The notes below the pieces were generated by a model, which was given only the letters and a program-made list of their open reading frames with translations, was not told the origin of the DNA and searched no databases. A program made the position numbers and the translations under genes. From Siphonodentalium dalli (lineage: Eukaryota > Mollusca > Scaphopoda > Gadilida > Siphonodentaliidae), in NCBI GenBank assembly GCA_032622095.1, contig CP136067.1:93178707-93242706 (forward strand): a stretch of DNA of 64,000 nucleotides, read 5' to 3'. Shown piece after piece: positions 10,619 to 21,983 of the stretch. How positions within the stretch are numbered: the stretch's first letter is position 1; each line of letters opens with the position of its first letter.

Positions 10619-13600
10619 TAACCATAATCATGTCAATTGTCGCACATCACAATGCACACAACGCAGTATTAAAATTGCAACATGGAATGCCACTGGCCTA
10701 ACTTCAAGTTCCCTGTACCTGACCAGCCTTCTGAACATGTCTGAATACGACATAGTGGGCATATCGGAACACTGGTTAGGTGCGGAGAACATGTCATCTC
10801 TCGATCAGATCCATGTCAATTATGCCGGTTTAGGGAAACCAGGTCGAACAATTACCACAAAATCCGGCGGCCAATTTACCAGAGATGGTGTTGCTTTTAT
10901 CGTTAATCAAAAGCATTCCGACAGAGTATCTATTATAGATATTGATCACGAAAGGATCATTGGGATTAGACTGCAGATAGGGCTCAGTGAGTGTGTTTAT
11001 ATATTTCAGGTATACCTGCCTAATACAAACTATACTGAGTCTGAATTCACCGACTGTTTAAATCTCCTTGCAGATCTTGTTTCTGAATTCTCCTCACAAG
11101 GATGCATCATCCTGATGGGTGATTTCAATGCTCATTTTAAAGGTGACAGACACCATGTACCCATTGAAAACCACAAACGGGACTCCAGATCCACTGAATT
11201 CGGTCAATTCCTGAATTCAAAAGGGCTAGTGTCGCTTGTCACTCTCTATATTTGTAAAGGGCCAGATCACACATATGCACCTTATAATCATAATGTGTCA
11301 ACGTCTATGATCGACCACATTATAATGCACCGTTGCAAGTCAGACCTGGTCAACAGTATCGAAATCCTCGATGACGAATCTTTGAATACCTCTAACCACA
11401 GACCAATATTATGCAATATTACATTTGATATTACAAAAGCACAAAGTGTCCCAAATTGTCAAAACGAACCAAATATCCAATGGTCTAAGCTAGATGTGGA
11501 TGTTTACAAATCCTCAGTAACACATGCGCTTGGTCTGTTGGACATGCCGCTATCGAGTACATCAGACATAACCCATTTATACTCCAATTTGATTGATATT
11601 CTCATCGGTGCTTCCAAGAGAGCTAGTCCTCCAAAAAAATGCAAACGCAACATCAAATCTTACTGGAACACCGATTTAAAGACACTCCATGTGAACATGA
11701 GAAAATATCGGATGCGCTGGATATCGGTCGGTCGTCCAACAGGCCTAGACAATGAATATTTTCGTGATTATAAAAACTCCAAGCGAGAATTCCGTCGACG
11801 CCATCGTGCATCAGTGGCAACTTTTAAATCACAACGTACACGCACTATTGAACTGTATGCACAATATGACCAGGCATCCTTCTGGAAGGCCATTAAAACC
11901 AGTAATAGGTGTGGCATTAGTGCAGGATCTGAAATGAAGTTTGGAAATTCCACACTCAGAGACCCAGAGGACATCGTGGATGGTTGGAAAGTATACTTCG
12001 GAAATCTTTTTAAAAGGGGTATTCATCGGGATCCCATTTTCGAAGCTCATGTGGAAGATACTGTCAGAAAACTTCGGGTCCCCAATGAGCATGTAGGGGG
12101 ACCATATGTTGATTTTTCCTACCCTGTGTCGGATGGTGAAGTTCGTACTTCCATCCAAAAACTTAAGAAACACAAGGCCGGTGGCCTCACACGGGTAGTT
12201 AACGAACACCTAATACACGGTCCGACCAAACTTTATTATATACTCGGGAAACTATTCTCTTCAATGTTAGACCATGAGTTTATACCCAATGATATGAAGA
12301 TCGGAGTAATAGTCCCAATTTATAAAGGCGATCCAAAGCCTATTGACAACCCAGATAGTTACAGGGCAGTTACTTTGTTACCAGTTATTTATAAGCTCTT
12401 TGAATCAGTTATTCTGGAAAGGTTTTTACAATCTGAACTATTCTCAAAATTTCCAAACTACCTTCAAAATGGCTTCCAGAAGGGTATCGGGTGTAGTGTT
12501 ACCTCTTTTCTTTTACAGGAAAGTGTTGAATTCGGACACAGCAATAACTCTACGGTATACGCCGCCTTTCTAGATTCACACAAGGCGTTTGATCGTGTGT
12601 GGCACGATGGTCTAATATATAAGTTACATGGAAAAGGTATCGGTGGACGTATACTGAGAGTTATTGCTAGCATGTACACTGACATCAAGAGTGTAATAAG
12701 GTGCTATAATATTCACTCTGATCAATTCTGTGTAGAACAAGGAACCAGGCAAGGGAGCATCATGTCACCTTTCCTGTACTTGCTCTACATCGACGATCTC
12801 CTTAATACGCTTTCTGAAGCACCTGAAGGTCTTCACGTAGACTCTGTATCATGTGCCTGTCCCACAACTGCCGATGATGTGTGCTTATTGTCATTTTCCG
12901 AGGGAGGCTTAAAGAAGCTCCTCACCATATGTCACAACTACAGCATCACCTGGAAATTTGAGTATTCGGTTACAAAAAGCCAAGTAGTAGTCTTTGATCA
13001 CAAACGAACTAACAAAAATAAATGTATCAACACAAAGTGGATTCTTGGTGAGAATAACTTAGCAGAAGTGGAGAGTGTAGTGCACCTCGGAATACCACAA
13101 AGCCGCATATCAGATCGTAAAACGAACATTGATAGGTCATGTGAGATAATGCGGAAAACATTTTTCGGTGCATGCAGGTCATTTACCACGAAATGTCTTT
13201 CGCCGATCTCTCAGCTGACCATATTTACACACGTGGTTCTCCCGAAAGCTCTCTACGGCTGTGAGATGTGGTACCGGCTATCAGAAGCCAACATATTACA
13301 ACTTGAGCGATCTTACCGCATGTGCATCAAAACAATTCAAGGTCTACCGACAAGGGCGAGCACAGAAATCGCATTGTCTCTGCTCGGAGTCAATCCACTC
13401 AGACTCGAAATTGAAAAGAAAAAACTTTTATTCATGGGCACCTTAATAAATTTACCATGCAACCACCGTGTCGCTCTCCGCATTTTCCTATTCAATCTAC
13501 ATGGTTATATAATATTTAAACGCCCTCCAATTGGCTTCACAGGAGACATTATTCCTATTCTTACAAAATACAACCTATATGAGTATCTCACATCATTCGC

Positions 13601-14129
13601 TGAAACAGGATTCTTCCCTATTCAATCACATTGGAAAGCTATTGTGAAACAGAATATGTCTCACACAACGTCACAACCAAATCAACCTGAACGAGTGGAC
13701 TCCCTTGAGTTTTTTCGCAGAGTAAAACCTTGCCATATGTCTACCTGGAGGGGATGGAAGCTCTGTTGGCACAACCCTAATTATCTACAGAAAGCGGTAC
13801 AAATGGCTAACATTCTCAACCGCACGACATATGATAATAATACTATCTGCAAACACTGTGGCCATTTGTACCATAACCAGGTTGAACACATGTTTCTCCA
13901 TTGTTTCTCACCACATATAGTTCAACTGAAGAACTGCTTCTGGTATAGAATTATTAATGTCCACGGTATCCCAATCTTTGTCACGATGGATCAATTGTCT
14001 TGCAATGAATTTCTAATGTATGCATTTGGATGCCAGTCGCTGGGCGGACTTGATCCCTCAGATATTCCCAATGAAAATAGTTTATTCACAGACTGCTTCT
14101 CGTTCATAAGTGTATTATGTTACATATGA
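10611..14129 (+). CDS. LINE copy 2 ORF2, endonuclease and reverse transcriptase
   Basis: This is an open 1,172-residue ORF2 with the same domain order and catalytic residues as copy 1 (endonuclease TWNATG, GDFNAH and SNHRP; reverse transcriptase FLDSHKAFD and TADD; C-terminal CCHC finger). It differs from copy 1 at a few residues, for example NYAGL for NYSGL, ILRVIAS for ILIVIAS, DIKSV for DIKRV, and a private VRTSIQ. The ATG again overlaps the ORF1 stop as ATGGCTAA. It could still act on element RNA if ORF1 protein is supplied by another copy. Confidence 0.9.
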   Translation: MANNHNHVNCRTSQCTQRSIKIATWNATGLTSSSLYLTSLLNMSEYDIVGISEHWLGAENMSSLDQIHVNYAGLGKPGRTITTKSGGQFTRDGVAFIVNQKHSDRVSIIDIDHERIIGIRLQIGLSECVYIFQVYLPNTNYTESEFTDCLNLLADLVSEFSSQGCIILMGDFNAHFKGDRHHVPIENHKRDSRSTEFGQFLNSKGLVSLVTLYICKGPDHTYAPYNHNVSTSMIDHIIMHRCKSDLVNSIEILDDESLNTSNHRPILCNITFDITKAQSVPNCQNEPNIQWSKLDVDVYKSSVTHALGLLDMPLSSTSDITHLYSNLIDILIGASKRASPPKKCKRNIKSYWNTDLKTLHVNMRKYRMRWISVGRPTGLDNEYFRDYKNSKREFRRRHRASVATFKSQRTRTIELYAQYDQASFWKAIKTSNRCGISAGSEMKFGNSTLRDPEDIVDGWKVYFGNLFKRGIHRDPIFEAHVEDTVRKLRVPNEHVGGPYVDFSYPVSDGEVRTSIQKLKKHKAGGLTRVVNEHLIHGPTKLYYILGKLFSSMLDHEFIPNDMKIGVIVPIYKGDPKPIDNPDSYRAVTLLPVIYKLFESVILERFLQSELFSKFPNYLQNGFQKGIGCSVTSFLLQESVEFGHSNNSTVYAAFLDSHKAFDRVWHDGLIYKLHGKGIGGRILRVIASMYTDIKSVIRCYNIHSDQFCVEQGTRQGSIMSPFLYLLYIDDLLNTLSEAPEGLHVDSVSCACPTTADDVCLLSFSEGGLKKLLTICHNYSITWKFEYSVTKSQVVVFDHKRTNKNKCINTKWILGENNLAEVESVVHLGIPQSRISDRKTNIDRSCEIMRKTFFGACRSFTTKCLSPISQLTIFTHVVLPKALYGCEMWYRLSEANILQLERSYRMCIKTIQGLPTRASTEIALSLLGVNPLRLEIEKKKLLFMGTLINLPCNHRVALRIFLFNLHGYIIFKRPPIGFTGDIIPILTKYNLYEYLTSFAETGFFPIQSHWKAIVKQNMSHTTSQPNQPERVDSLEFFRRVKPCHMSTWRGWKLCWHNPNYLQKAVQMANILNRTTYDNNTICKHCGHLYHNQVEHMFLHCFSPHIVQLKNCFWYRIINVHGIPIFVTMDQLSCNEFLMYAFGCQSLGGLDPSDIPNENSLFTDCFSFISVLCYI

Positions 14130-14627
14130 TTGTTTGCGAGTGGCGACTCCTATATAGATTCATGCATCATGTATACTGCTGATCTTTAATATCCCAAATT
14201 TGTCGGGAAACAAAATAGCATATGTAACAATACAATTTTTTTATTACTATCTACAGTATACTAAAGTATACGAATATCACAATATCAATGATAACATCGC
14301 ATCTCTGTATATTATATGGAATTCCACCATATATCGATATCTAATTTATTATATGCCATTATAGACATTGACGTATAATTATAATTTGTAGATATATGAC
14401 CTCTGTGATTGCAATCGCCATGCAATTTATTATATATACATGTGTATATGGGATAGTATTGACGTTATATATACACGTAATATAGTACAGTAATTGCTTC
14501 TAATTTCACACGATGCATTCGTGTCTGTTCTGATAACATATACGTAACGCCTTATTATTCTTAATGTTTTTTGATTATGTAATTGTATATACGTTGTACA
14601 CTACGTCTCCCGTGTGTGGAGGAATAA

Positions 14628-14666
<39 letters not shown>

Positions 14667-15664
14667 GCGAGAATTCGAACGCGTAGAACATTTCTCCTAT
14701 TATTCTGCCCAGATATACTCAACTCAGATCTGAAACAATGTCTAATATATACCAAGATCTCACTTAAAGGCATACAATCGCGATCATCTACGCCATTCTA
14801 CTGAATACTTTATACGAACAATTGGTCGTTTCAAACAATATACTAATCATACAACTGCATAGTTAGCACAGAAATCCCATGGAGTTTTTAGCTCTGTTCA
14901 AACTTTTCAAAACACAGAGCAGTGGTACCTTTGTTTATCTTTCGCTCTCTATCTCTGTCCAATCATGTATAGCATATTCATCATGCATATACCGCATCTA
15001 CGTATTCCTGCATAACGTTCTTCTGCGTATACTTCTACGTATACTATTGGCAAGTCTATTGCATACTTGTATGGATAATTGTATTATACCATCAGTTCAT
15101 AAAGCTATTATTTCTAGGACTCGACCACTTGTCATAATTCGCGTTTTCTATATTTCTTCTACATTATTTCTAGTTCAGACAAGATTGCACTCAGGCACAG
15201 AACAAACGTTGGTACATTGACAAGACAGTGAATCGTTCTAGAAATCGCTCTTCAAATATGATGTTTTTTCGCAAAAACTATATATCTATGTTCCACATTG
15301 ATATTCAGAGGATCTTCGCTAGGATGTGTGCTTTCTTATGACGGTAATTCCGAGATAACCCCATTGGTGCGATGCAATAATATTGAAATAACTTTTGAGA
15401 CTTTCTCGCGGCAAACACCACAGCCATTGTTTGTTTACATTTATTTGTCCGCCATTAATTGTGCTCATTATCTGTCTACTGCACACCTACTCTGCGCGTG
15501 GGAAAATTTCACGGTTGAGTACCACTACCACCCACGCCCAATTCGGATTCATGTGACAAGGGAGAGAATCTCTGATCGTTTTGAAATCGCACGCTTGGGT
15601 GGTCAGCATACAGCGTCGACAAGAGATATATTCGCCCAGTGTGTTCGCTGTGAGATAATTGAAA

Positions 15665-17442
15665 ATGCCATCGCCTAACGTGACAACGATAGACGGAAAA
15701 GATTTCGCAATTCTAAAAACAGTAACACCCAGCCATACTAACAATTCCAAAATAGTTTTCGATGACGAGGAGACCACATGCATCACGCCAAGTTATCCCT
15801 TAACACATTTCACCCATGATGAAACATATGATGCCAATCCGCCATGCTCCGTTCCCGAACAACACCCACCGAATGGATCTCCATATGCGGGAAACTCATT
15901 TTGTGGCACCCAGTCACACGAGACAATTTATACCATACCCGAACTGAAAGGTACCTTACATCTACCAAAAGAGAGGTTTCTTGACGACGTGGTGACAAAA
16001 GCCGATTCTGCTCGACTAAAAGTCATTCGGCAATGCATTTTCGCGGAAGCTCGGCTTTTCAAAGAGTTAGACAGATATGACATTAAGCAGAGATATCACG
16101 ATCAGGGGGAGTTCCATTGCAACGAAAGCTAGCCAAGGACATATACCAGCTAATTCATTACCTGCATGGTGGTTCACTTGATGACCTGCGTGATCTTATT
16201 ACGCCCATGCCAACCGAAGAATCTCAGACAGTCTGTGGAAGCCAGCAGAATACAGAATCAGCCAATATATGTGCGCCTGAATCTGAGTGTACAAGAGATA
16301 AAATAATTTCAATAGCTGCCGACATGACCCTACTGAAATCTGACATTATGGCCATCAAGGCATCTTCTACAACAGCATCTGAAAGTATTGCTGCTAATCT
16401 GAGTTGTATTAAAACTGAACTCAAATCACTCCGCAGTGAAATCGACAACATCAAAGCAGCGAAAACAGTTTACTCAGAACCTGTAGCCGATTCCGCTTTG
16501 AAAGCACACTCCACACCACACAATGACCAATCTATGTCACTTATCGATATCGAGAAAGTCATTGACTCAGCGGAAGCCATGTGCAAATCTACGCTCAACC
16601 AACTAACCGACTTGAGCGCAACGACAGCCAGTCACGAAAATTTAAGTGCGCGACTAGACGCTTTGGAAGTGCATCTGAAAAAGTCGGCTGACGGAACATT
16701 ATCCAATCTAAATACAGTGCAACACAGCTTTAACAATTTGTTCGAAGTGTTTGCGGCCGACATGAATTTCAAGCACAGTTCGCTTGTGGCTTATGTGAAC
16801 GAATGTTTTGTGCCGTTGGCCAATCACCCAGTGAACAGTACTATGCGCTCTGACGTGGAGCGAAACCCGACATCGCCGCATACGGATCAATTAGCCACCC
16901 AGCCGAATAACAGTTCGATTAGGTATGCTCACGTAAGCGGGTGTGACTCAATCAAGTCACATGTGCAGTCTGACCAGTTACTCAATAATCCAGGTAACAG
17001 TACTCGTGATAGGTCAGCGAATTCACCGAGTCGTCGTCGCACACAAACTCAGTCCGCACATAATCTGGACAAGTCAATCCCGTCATTCTCAATGGGAAAC
17101 TCAATACCAATGGATCTTTCACTTCCAGAGAATGACGTGCATCCTCGACATCAACATAACCAGTCTGAATCCAGAGAATATCAGAGGAATGTAAGTTTTT
17201 ACGTCGGGGGCGTTCCCAATCATAAAGGACAAGCGGATATAATGGAGTATCTCACGAGCAACGGAATTACTCCATCCTACGTCAAAGTATTCAGCAGCAA
17301 GAATCCTGATTGTCGCGCAGCTAGAATAACGATACCCAGCAGTGCCACCAGAACAATTCTCGATGATTTCTGGCCCACAGGTCTATACTGCAGACGGTGG
17401 CGAAACTTTAAAAACTCTTCAAAATCAACCAATCATGGCTAA
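15665..17442 (+). pseudogene. LINE copy 3 ORF1, same 1-bp frameshift
   Basis: ORF1 opens at the ATG at 15665, hits the same single-base deletion as copy 2 near 16098, and stops at 16132. The remaining two thirds are open in another frame, from about 16117 to 17442. The shared lesion shows that the defect was present before copies 2 and 3 separated. Confidence 0.85.
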
Positions 17443-20400
17443 TAACCATAATCATGTCAATTGTCGCACATCACAATGCACACAACGCAGTATTAAAATT
17501 GCAACATGGAATGCCACTGGCCTAACTTCAAGTTCCCTGTACCTGACCAGCCTTCTGAACATGTCTGAATACGACATAGTGGGCATATCGGAACACTGGT
17601 TAGGTGCGGAGAACATGTCATCTCTCGATCAGATCCATGTCAATTATGCCGGTTTAGGGAAACCAGGTCGAACAATTACCACAAAATCCGGCGGCCAATT
17701 TACCAGAGATGGTGTTGCTTTTATCGTTAATCAAAAGCATTCCGACAGAGTATCTATTATAGATATTGATCACGAAAGGATCATTGGGATTAGACTGCAG
17801 ATAGGGCTCAGTGAGTGTGTTTATATATTTCAGGTATACCTGCCTAATACAAACTATACTGAGTCTGAATTCACCGACTGTTTAAATCTCCTTGCAGATC
17901 TTGTTTCTGAATTCTCCTCACAAGGATGCATCATCCTGATGGGTGATTTCAATGCTCATTTTAAAGGTGACAGACACCATGTACCCATTGAAAACCACAA
18001 ACGGGACTCCAGATCCACTGAATTCGGTCAATTCCTGAATTCAAAAGGGCTAGTGTCGCTTGTCACTCTCTATATTTGTAAAGGGCCAGATCACACATAT
18101 GCACCTTATAATCATAATGTGTCAACGTCTATGATCGACCACATTATAATGCACCGTTGCAAGTCAGACCTGGTCAACAGTATCGAAATCCTCGATGACG
18201 AATCTTTGAATACCTCTAACCACAGACCAATATTATGCAATATTACATTTGATATTACAAAAGCACAAAGTGTCCCAAATTGTCAAAACGAACCAAATAT
18301 CCAATGGTCTAAGCTAGATGTGGATGTTTACAAATCCTCAGTAACACATGCGCTTGGTCTGTTGGACATGCCGCTATCGAGTACATCAGACATAACCCAT
18401 TTATACTCCAATTTGATTGATATTCTCATCGGTGCTTCCAAGAGAGCTAGTCCTCCAAAAAAATGCAAACGCAACATCAAATCTTACTGGAACACCGATT
18501 TAAAGACACTCCATGTGAACATGAGAAAATATCGGATGCGCTGGATATCGGTCGGTCGTCCAACAGGCCTAGACAATGAATATTTTCGTGATTATAAAAA
18601 CTCCAAGCGAGAATTCCGTCGACGCCATCGTGCATCAGTGGCAACTTTTAAATCACAACGTACACGCACTATTGAACTGTATGCACAATATGACCAGGCA
18701 TCCTTCTGGAAGGCCATTAAAACCAGTAATAGGTGTGGCATTAGTGCAGGATCTGAAATGAAGTTTGGAAATTCCACACTCAGAGACCCAGAGGACATCG
18801 TGGATGGTTGGAAAGTATACTTCGGAAATCTTTTTAAAAGGGGTATTCATCGGGATCCCATTTTCGAAGCTCATGTGGAAGATACTGTCAGAAAACTTCG
18901 GGTCCCCAATGAGCATGTAGGGGGACCATATGTTGATTTTTCCTACCCTGTGTCGGATGGTGAAGTTCGTGCTTCCATCCAAAAACTTAAGAAACACAAG
19001 GCCGGTGGCCTCACACGGGTAGTTAACGAACACCTAATACACGGTCCGACCAAACTTTATTATATACTCGGGAAACTATTCTCTTCAATGTTAGACCATG
19101 AGTTTATACCCAATGATATGAAGATCGGAGTAATAGTCCCAATTTATAAAGGCGATCCAAAGCCTATTGACAACCCAGATAGTTACAGGGCAGTTACTTT
19201 GTTACCAGTTATTTATAAGCTCTTTGAATCAGTTATTCTGGAAAGGTTTTTACAATCTGAACTATTCTCAAAATTTCCAAACTACCTTCAAAATGGCTTC
19301 CAGAAGGGTATCGGGTGTAGTGTTACCTCTTTTCTTTTACAGGAAAGTGTTGAATTCGGACACAGCAATAACTCTACGGTATACGCCGCCTTTCTAGATT
19401 CACACAAGGCGTTTGATCGTGTGTGGCACGATGGTCTAATATATAAGTTACATGGAAAAGGTATCGGTGGACGTATACTGAGAGTTATTGCTAGCATGTA
19501 CACTGACATCAAGAGTGTAATAATGTGCTATAATATTCACTCTGATCAATTCTGTGTAGAACAAGGAACCAGGCAAGGGAGCATCATGTCACCTTTCCTG
19601 TACTTGCTCTACATCGACGATCTCCTTAATACGCTTTCTGAAGCACCTGAATGTCTTCACGTAGACTCTGTATCATGTGCCTGTCCCACAACTGCCGATG
19701 ATGTGTGCTTATTGTCATTTTCCGAGGGAGGCTTAAAGAAGCTCCTCACCATATGTCACAACTACAGCATCACCTGGAAATTTGAGTATTCGGTTACAAA
19801 AAGCCAAGTAGTAGTCTTTGATCACAAACGAACTAACAAAAATAAATGTATCAACACAAAGTGGATTCTTGGTGAGAATAACTTAGCAGAAGTGGAGAGT
19901 GTAGTGCACCTCGGAATACCACAAAGCCGCATATCAGATCGTAAAACGAACATTGATAGGTCATGTGAGATAATGCGGAAAACATTTTTCGGTGCATGCA
20001 GGTCATTTACCACGAAATGTCTTTCGCCGATCTCTCAGCTGACCATATTTACACACGTGGTTCTCCCGAAAGCTCTCTACGGCTGTGAGATGTGGTACCG
20101 GCTATCAGAAGCCAACATATTACAACTTGAGCGATCTTACCGCATGTGCATCAAAACAATTCAAGGTCTACCGACAAGGGCGAGCACAGAAATCGCATTG
20201 TCTCTGCTCGGAGTCAATCCACTCAGACTCGAAATTGAAAAGAAAAAACTTTTATTCATGGGCACCTTAATAAATTTACCATGCAACCACCGTGTCGCTC
20301 TCCGCATTTTCCTATTCAATCTACATGGTTATATTATATTTAAACGCCCTCCAATTGGCTTCACAGGAGACATTATTCCTATTCTTACAAAATACAACCT

Positions 20401-20953
20401 ATATGAGTATCTCACATCATTCGCTGAAACAGGATTCTTCCCTATTCAATCACATTGGAAAGCTATTGTGAAACAGAATATGTCTCACACAACGTCACAA
20501 CCAAATCAACCTGAACGAGTGGACTCCCTTGAGTTTTTTCGCAGAGTAAAACCTTGCCATATGTCTACCTGGAGGGGATGGAAGCTCTGTTGGCACAACC
20601 CTAATTATCTACAGAAAGCGGTACAAATGGCTAACATTCTCAACCGCACGACATATGATAATAATACTATCTGCAAACACTGTGGCCATTTGTACCATAA
20701 CCAGGTTGAACACATGTTTCTCCATTGTTTCTCACCACATATAGTTCAACTGAAGAACTGCTTCTGGTATAGAATTATTAATGTCCACGGTATCCCAATC
20801 TTTGTCACGATGGATCAATTGTCTTGCAATGAATTTCTAATGTATGCATTTGGATGCCAGTCGCTGGGCGGACTTGATCCCTCAGATATTCCCAATGAAA
20901 ATAGTTTATTCACAGACTGCTTCTCGTTCATAAGTGTATTATGTTACATATGA
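17435..20953 (+). CDS. LINE copy 3 ORF2, endonuclease and reverse transcriptase
   Basis: This is an open 1,172-residue ORF2 with all endonuclease and reverse transcriptase motifs as in copies 1 and 2. The two non-synonymous changes unique to this copy (SVIMC, APECLHVD) lie within the reverse transcriptase, between FLDSHKAFD and TADD, and leave the catalytic Asp residues intact. The start codon overlaps the ORF1 stop as in the other copies. Confidence 0.9.
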   Translation: MANNHNHVNCRTSQCTQRSIKIATWNATGLTSSSLYLTSLLNMSEYDIVGISEHWLGAENMSSLDQIHVNYAGLGKPGRTITTKSGGQFTRDGVAFIVNQKHSDRVSIIDIDHERIIGIRLQIGLSECVYIFQVYLPNTNYTESEFTDCLNLLADLVSEFSSQGCIILMGDFNAHFKGDRHHVPIENHKRDSRSTEFGQFLNSKGLVSLVTLYICKGPDHTYAPYNHNVSTSMIDHIIMHRCKSDLVNSIEILDDESLNTSNHRPILCNITFDITKAQSVPNCQNEPNIQWSKLDVDVYKSSVTHALGLLDMPLSSTSDITHLYSNLIDILIGASKRASPPKKCKRNIKSYWNTDLKTLHVNMRKYRMRWISVGRPTGLDNEYFRDYKNSKREFRRRHRASVATFKSQRTRTIELYAQYDQASFWKAIKTSNRCGISAGSEMKFGNSTLRDPEDIVDGWKVYFGNLFKRGIHRDPIFEAHVEDTVRKLRVPNEHVGGPYVDFSYPVSDGEVRASIQKLKKHKAGGLTRVVNEHLIHGPTKLYYILGKLFSSMLDHEFIPNDMKIGVIVPIYKGDPKPIDNPDSYRAVTLLPVIYKLFESVILERFLQSELFSKFPNYLQNGFQKGIGCSVTSFLLQESVEFGHSNNSTVYAAFLDSHKAFDRVWHDGLIYKLHGKGIGGRILRVIASMYTDIKSVIMCYNIHSDQFCVEQGTRQGSIMSPFLYLLYIDDLLNTLSEAPECLHVDSVSCACPTTADDVCLLSFSEGGLKKLLTICHNYSITWKFEYSVTKSQVVVFDHKRTNKNKCINTKWILGENNLAEVESVVHLGIPQSRISDRKTNIDRSCEIMRKTFFGACRSFTTKCLSPISQLTIFTHVVLPKALYGCEMWYRLSEANILQLERSYRMCIKTIQGLPTRASTEIALSLLGVNPLRLEIEKKKLLFMGTLINLPCNHRVALRIFLFNLHGYIIFKRPPIGFTGDIIPILTKYNLYEYLTSFAETGFFPIQSHWKAIVKQNMSHTTSQPNQPERVDSLEFFRRVKPCHMSTWRGWKLCWHNPNYLQKAVQMANILNRTTYDNNTICKHCGHLYHNQVEHMFLHCFSPHIVQLKNCFWYRIINVHGIPIFVTMDQLSCNEFLMYAFGCQSLGGLDPSDIPNENSLFTDCFSFISVLCYI

Positions 20954-21473
20954 TTGTTTGCGAGTGGCGACTCCTATATAGATTCATGCATCATGTATAC
21001 TGCTGATCTTTAATATCCCAAATTTGTCGGGAAACAAAATAGCATATGTAACAATACAATTTTTTTATTACTATCTACAGTATACTAAAGTATACGAATA
21101 TCACAATATCAATGATAACATCGCATCTCTGTATATTATATGGAATTCCACCATATATCGATATCTAATTTATTATATGCCATTATAGACATTGACGTAT
21201 AATTATAATTTGTAGATATATGACCTCTGTGATTGCAATCGCCATGCAATTTATTATATATACATGTGTATATGGGATAGTATTGACGTTATATATACAC
21301 GTAATATAGTACAGTAATTGCTTCTAATTTCACACGATGCATTCGTGTCTGTTCTGATAACATATACGTAACGCCTTATTATTCTTAATGTTTTTTGATT
21401 ATGTAATTGTATATACGTTGTACACTACGTCTCCCGTGTGTGGAGGAATAAACAATCTCTCTCTCTCTCTCTC

Positions 21474-21983
21474 GTTATGCGAGAATTCGAACGCGTAGAA
21501 CATTTCTCCTATTATTCTGCCCAGATATACTCAACTCAGATCTGAAACAATGTCTAATATATACCAAGATCTCACTTAAAGGCATACAATCGCGATCATC
21601 TACGCCATTCTACTGAATACTTTATACAAACAATTGGTCGTTTCAAACAATATACTAATCATACAACTGCATAGTTAGCACAGAAATCCCATGGAGTTCT
21701 TAGCTCTGTTCAAACTTTTCAAAACACAGAGCAGTGGTACCTTTGTTTATCTTTCGCTCTCTATCTCTGTCCAATCACGTATAGCATATTCATCATGCAT
21801 ATACCGCATCTACGTATTCCTGCATAACGTTCTTCTGCGTATACTTCTACGTATACTATTGGCAAGTCTATTGCATACTTGTATGGATAATTGTATTATA
21901 CCATCAGTTCATAAAGCTATTATTTCTAGGACTCGACCACTTGTCATAATTCGCGTTTTCTATATTTCTTCTACATTATTTCT
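21474..21983 (+). mobile_element. LINE copy 4, only the first 510 bp of the 5' UTR
   Basis: The sequence begins exactly at the LINE start after the (TC)9 of copy 3 and follows the 5' UTR to the bases ATTATTTCT, then switches to unrelated DNA (CACGGTGGGAACC). It has the 17-bp 5' UTR deletion of copies 2 and 3, but CTTAGC rather than TTTAGC near 21700, as in copy 1. Retaining the 5' end and losing the 3' end is the reverse of normal LINE truncation, so a deletion or rearrangement removed the rest. Confidence 0.9.

Larger units (their letters stand above)
7838..14661 (+). mobile_element. LINE copy 2, full length with ORF1 frameshift
   Basis: This is the second head-to-tail copy, nearly identical to copy 1 over its whole length. 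Without the TC tail it is 6,794 bp, against 6,812 for copy 1. The 18-bp difference is explained by a 17-bp loss in the 5' UTR and a 1-bp loss in ORF1. It ends in (TC)15 at 14632-14661. Copy 3 has the same length and the same two deletions, so copies 2 and 3 descend from one another or from a shared parent. Confidence 0.93.
14662..21473 (+). mobile_element. LINE copy 3, full length with ORF1 frameshift
   Basis: This is the third head-to-tail copy, starting directly after the TC tail of copy 2 and ending in (TC)9 at 21456-21473. It shares the 17-bp 5' UTR deletion and the ORF1 1-bp deletion with copy 2 and has the same 6,794-bp length without its tail. It has a few private substitutions, such as Gly-to-Cys in APECLHVD and Arg-to-Met in SVIMC of ORF2. 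Confidence 0.93.
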
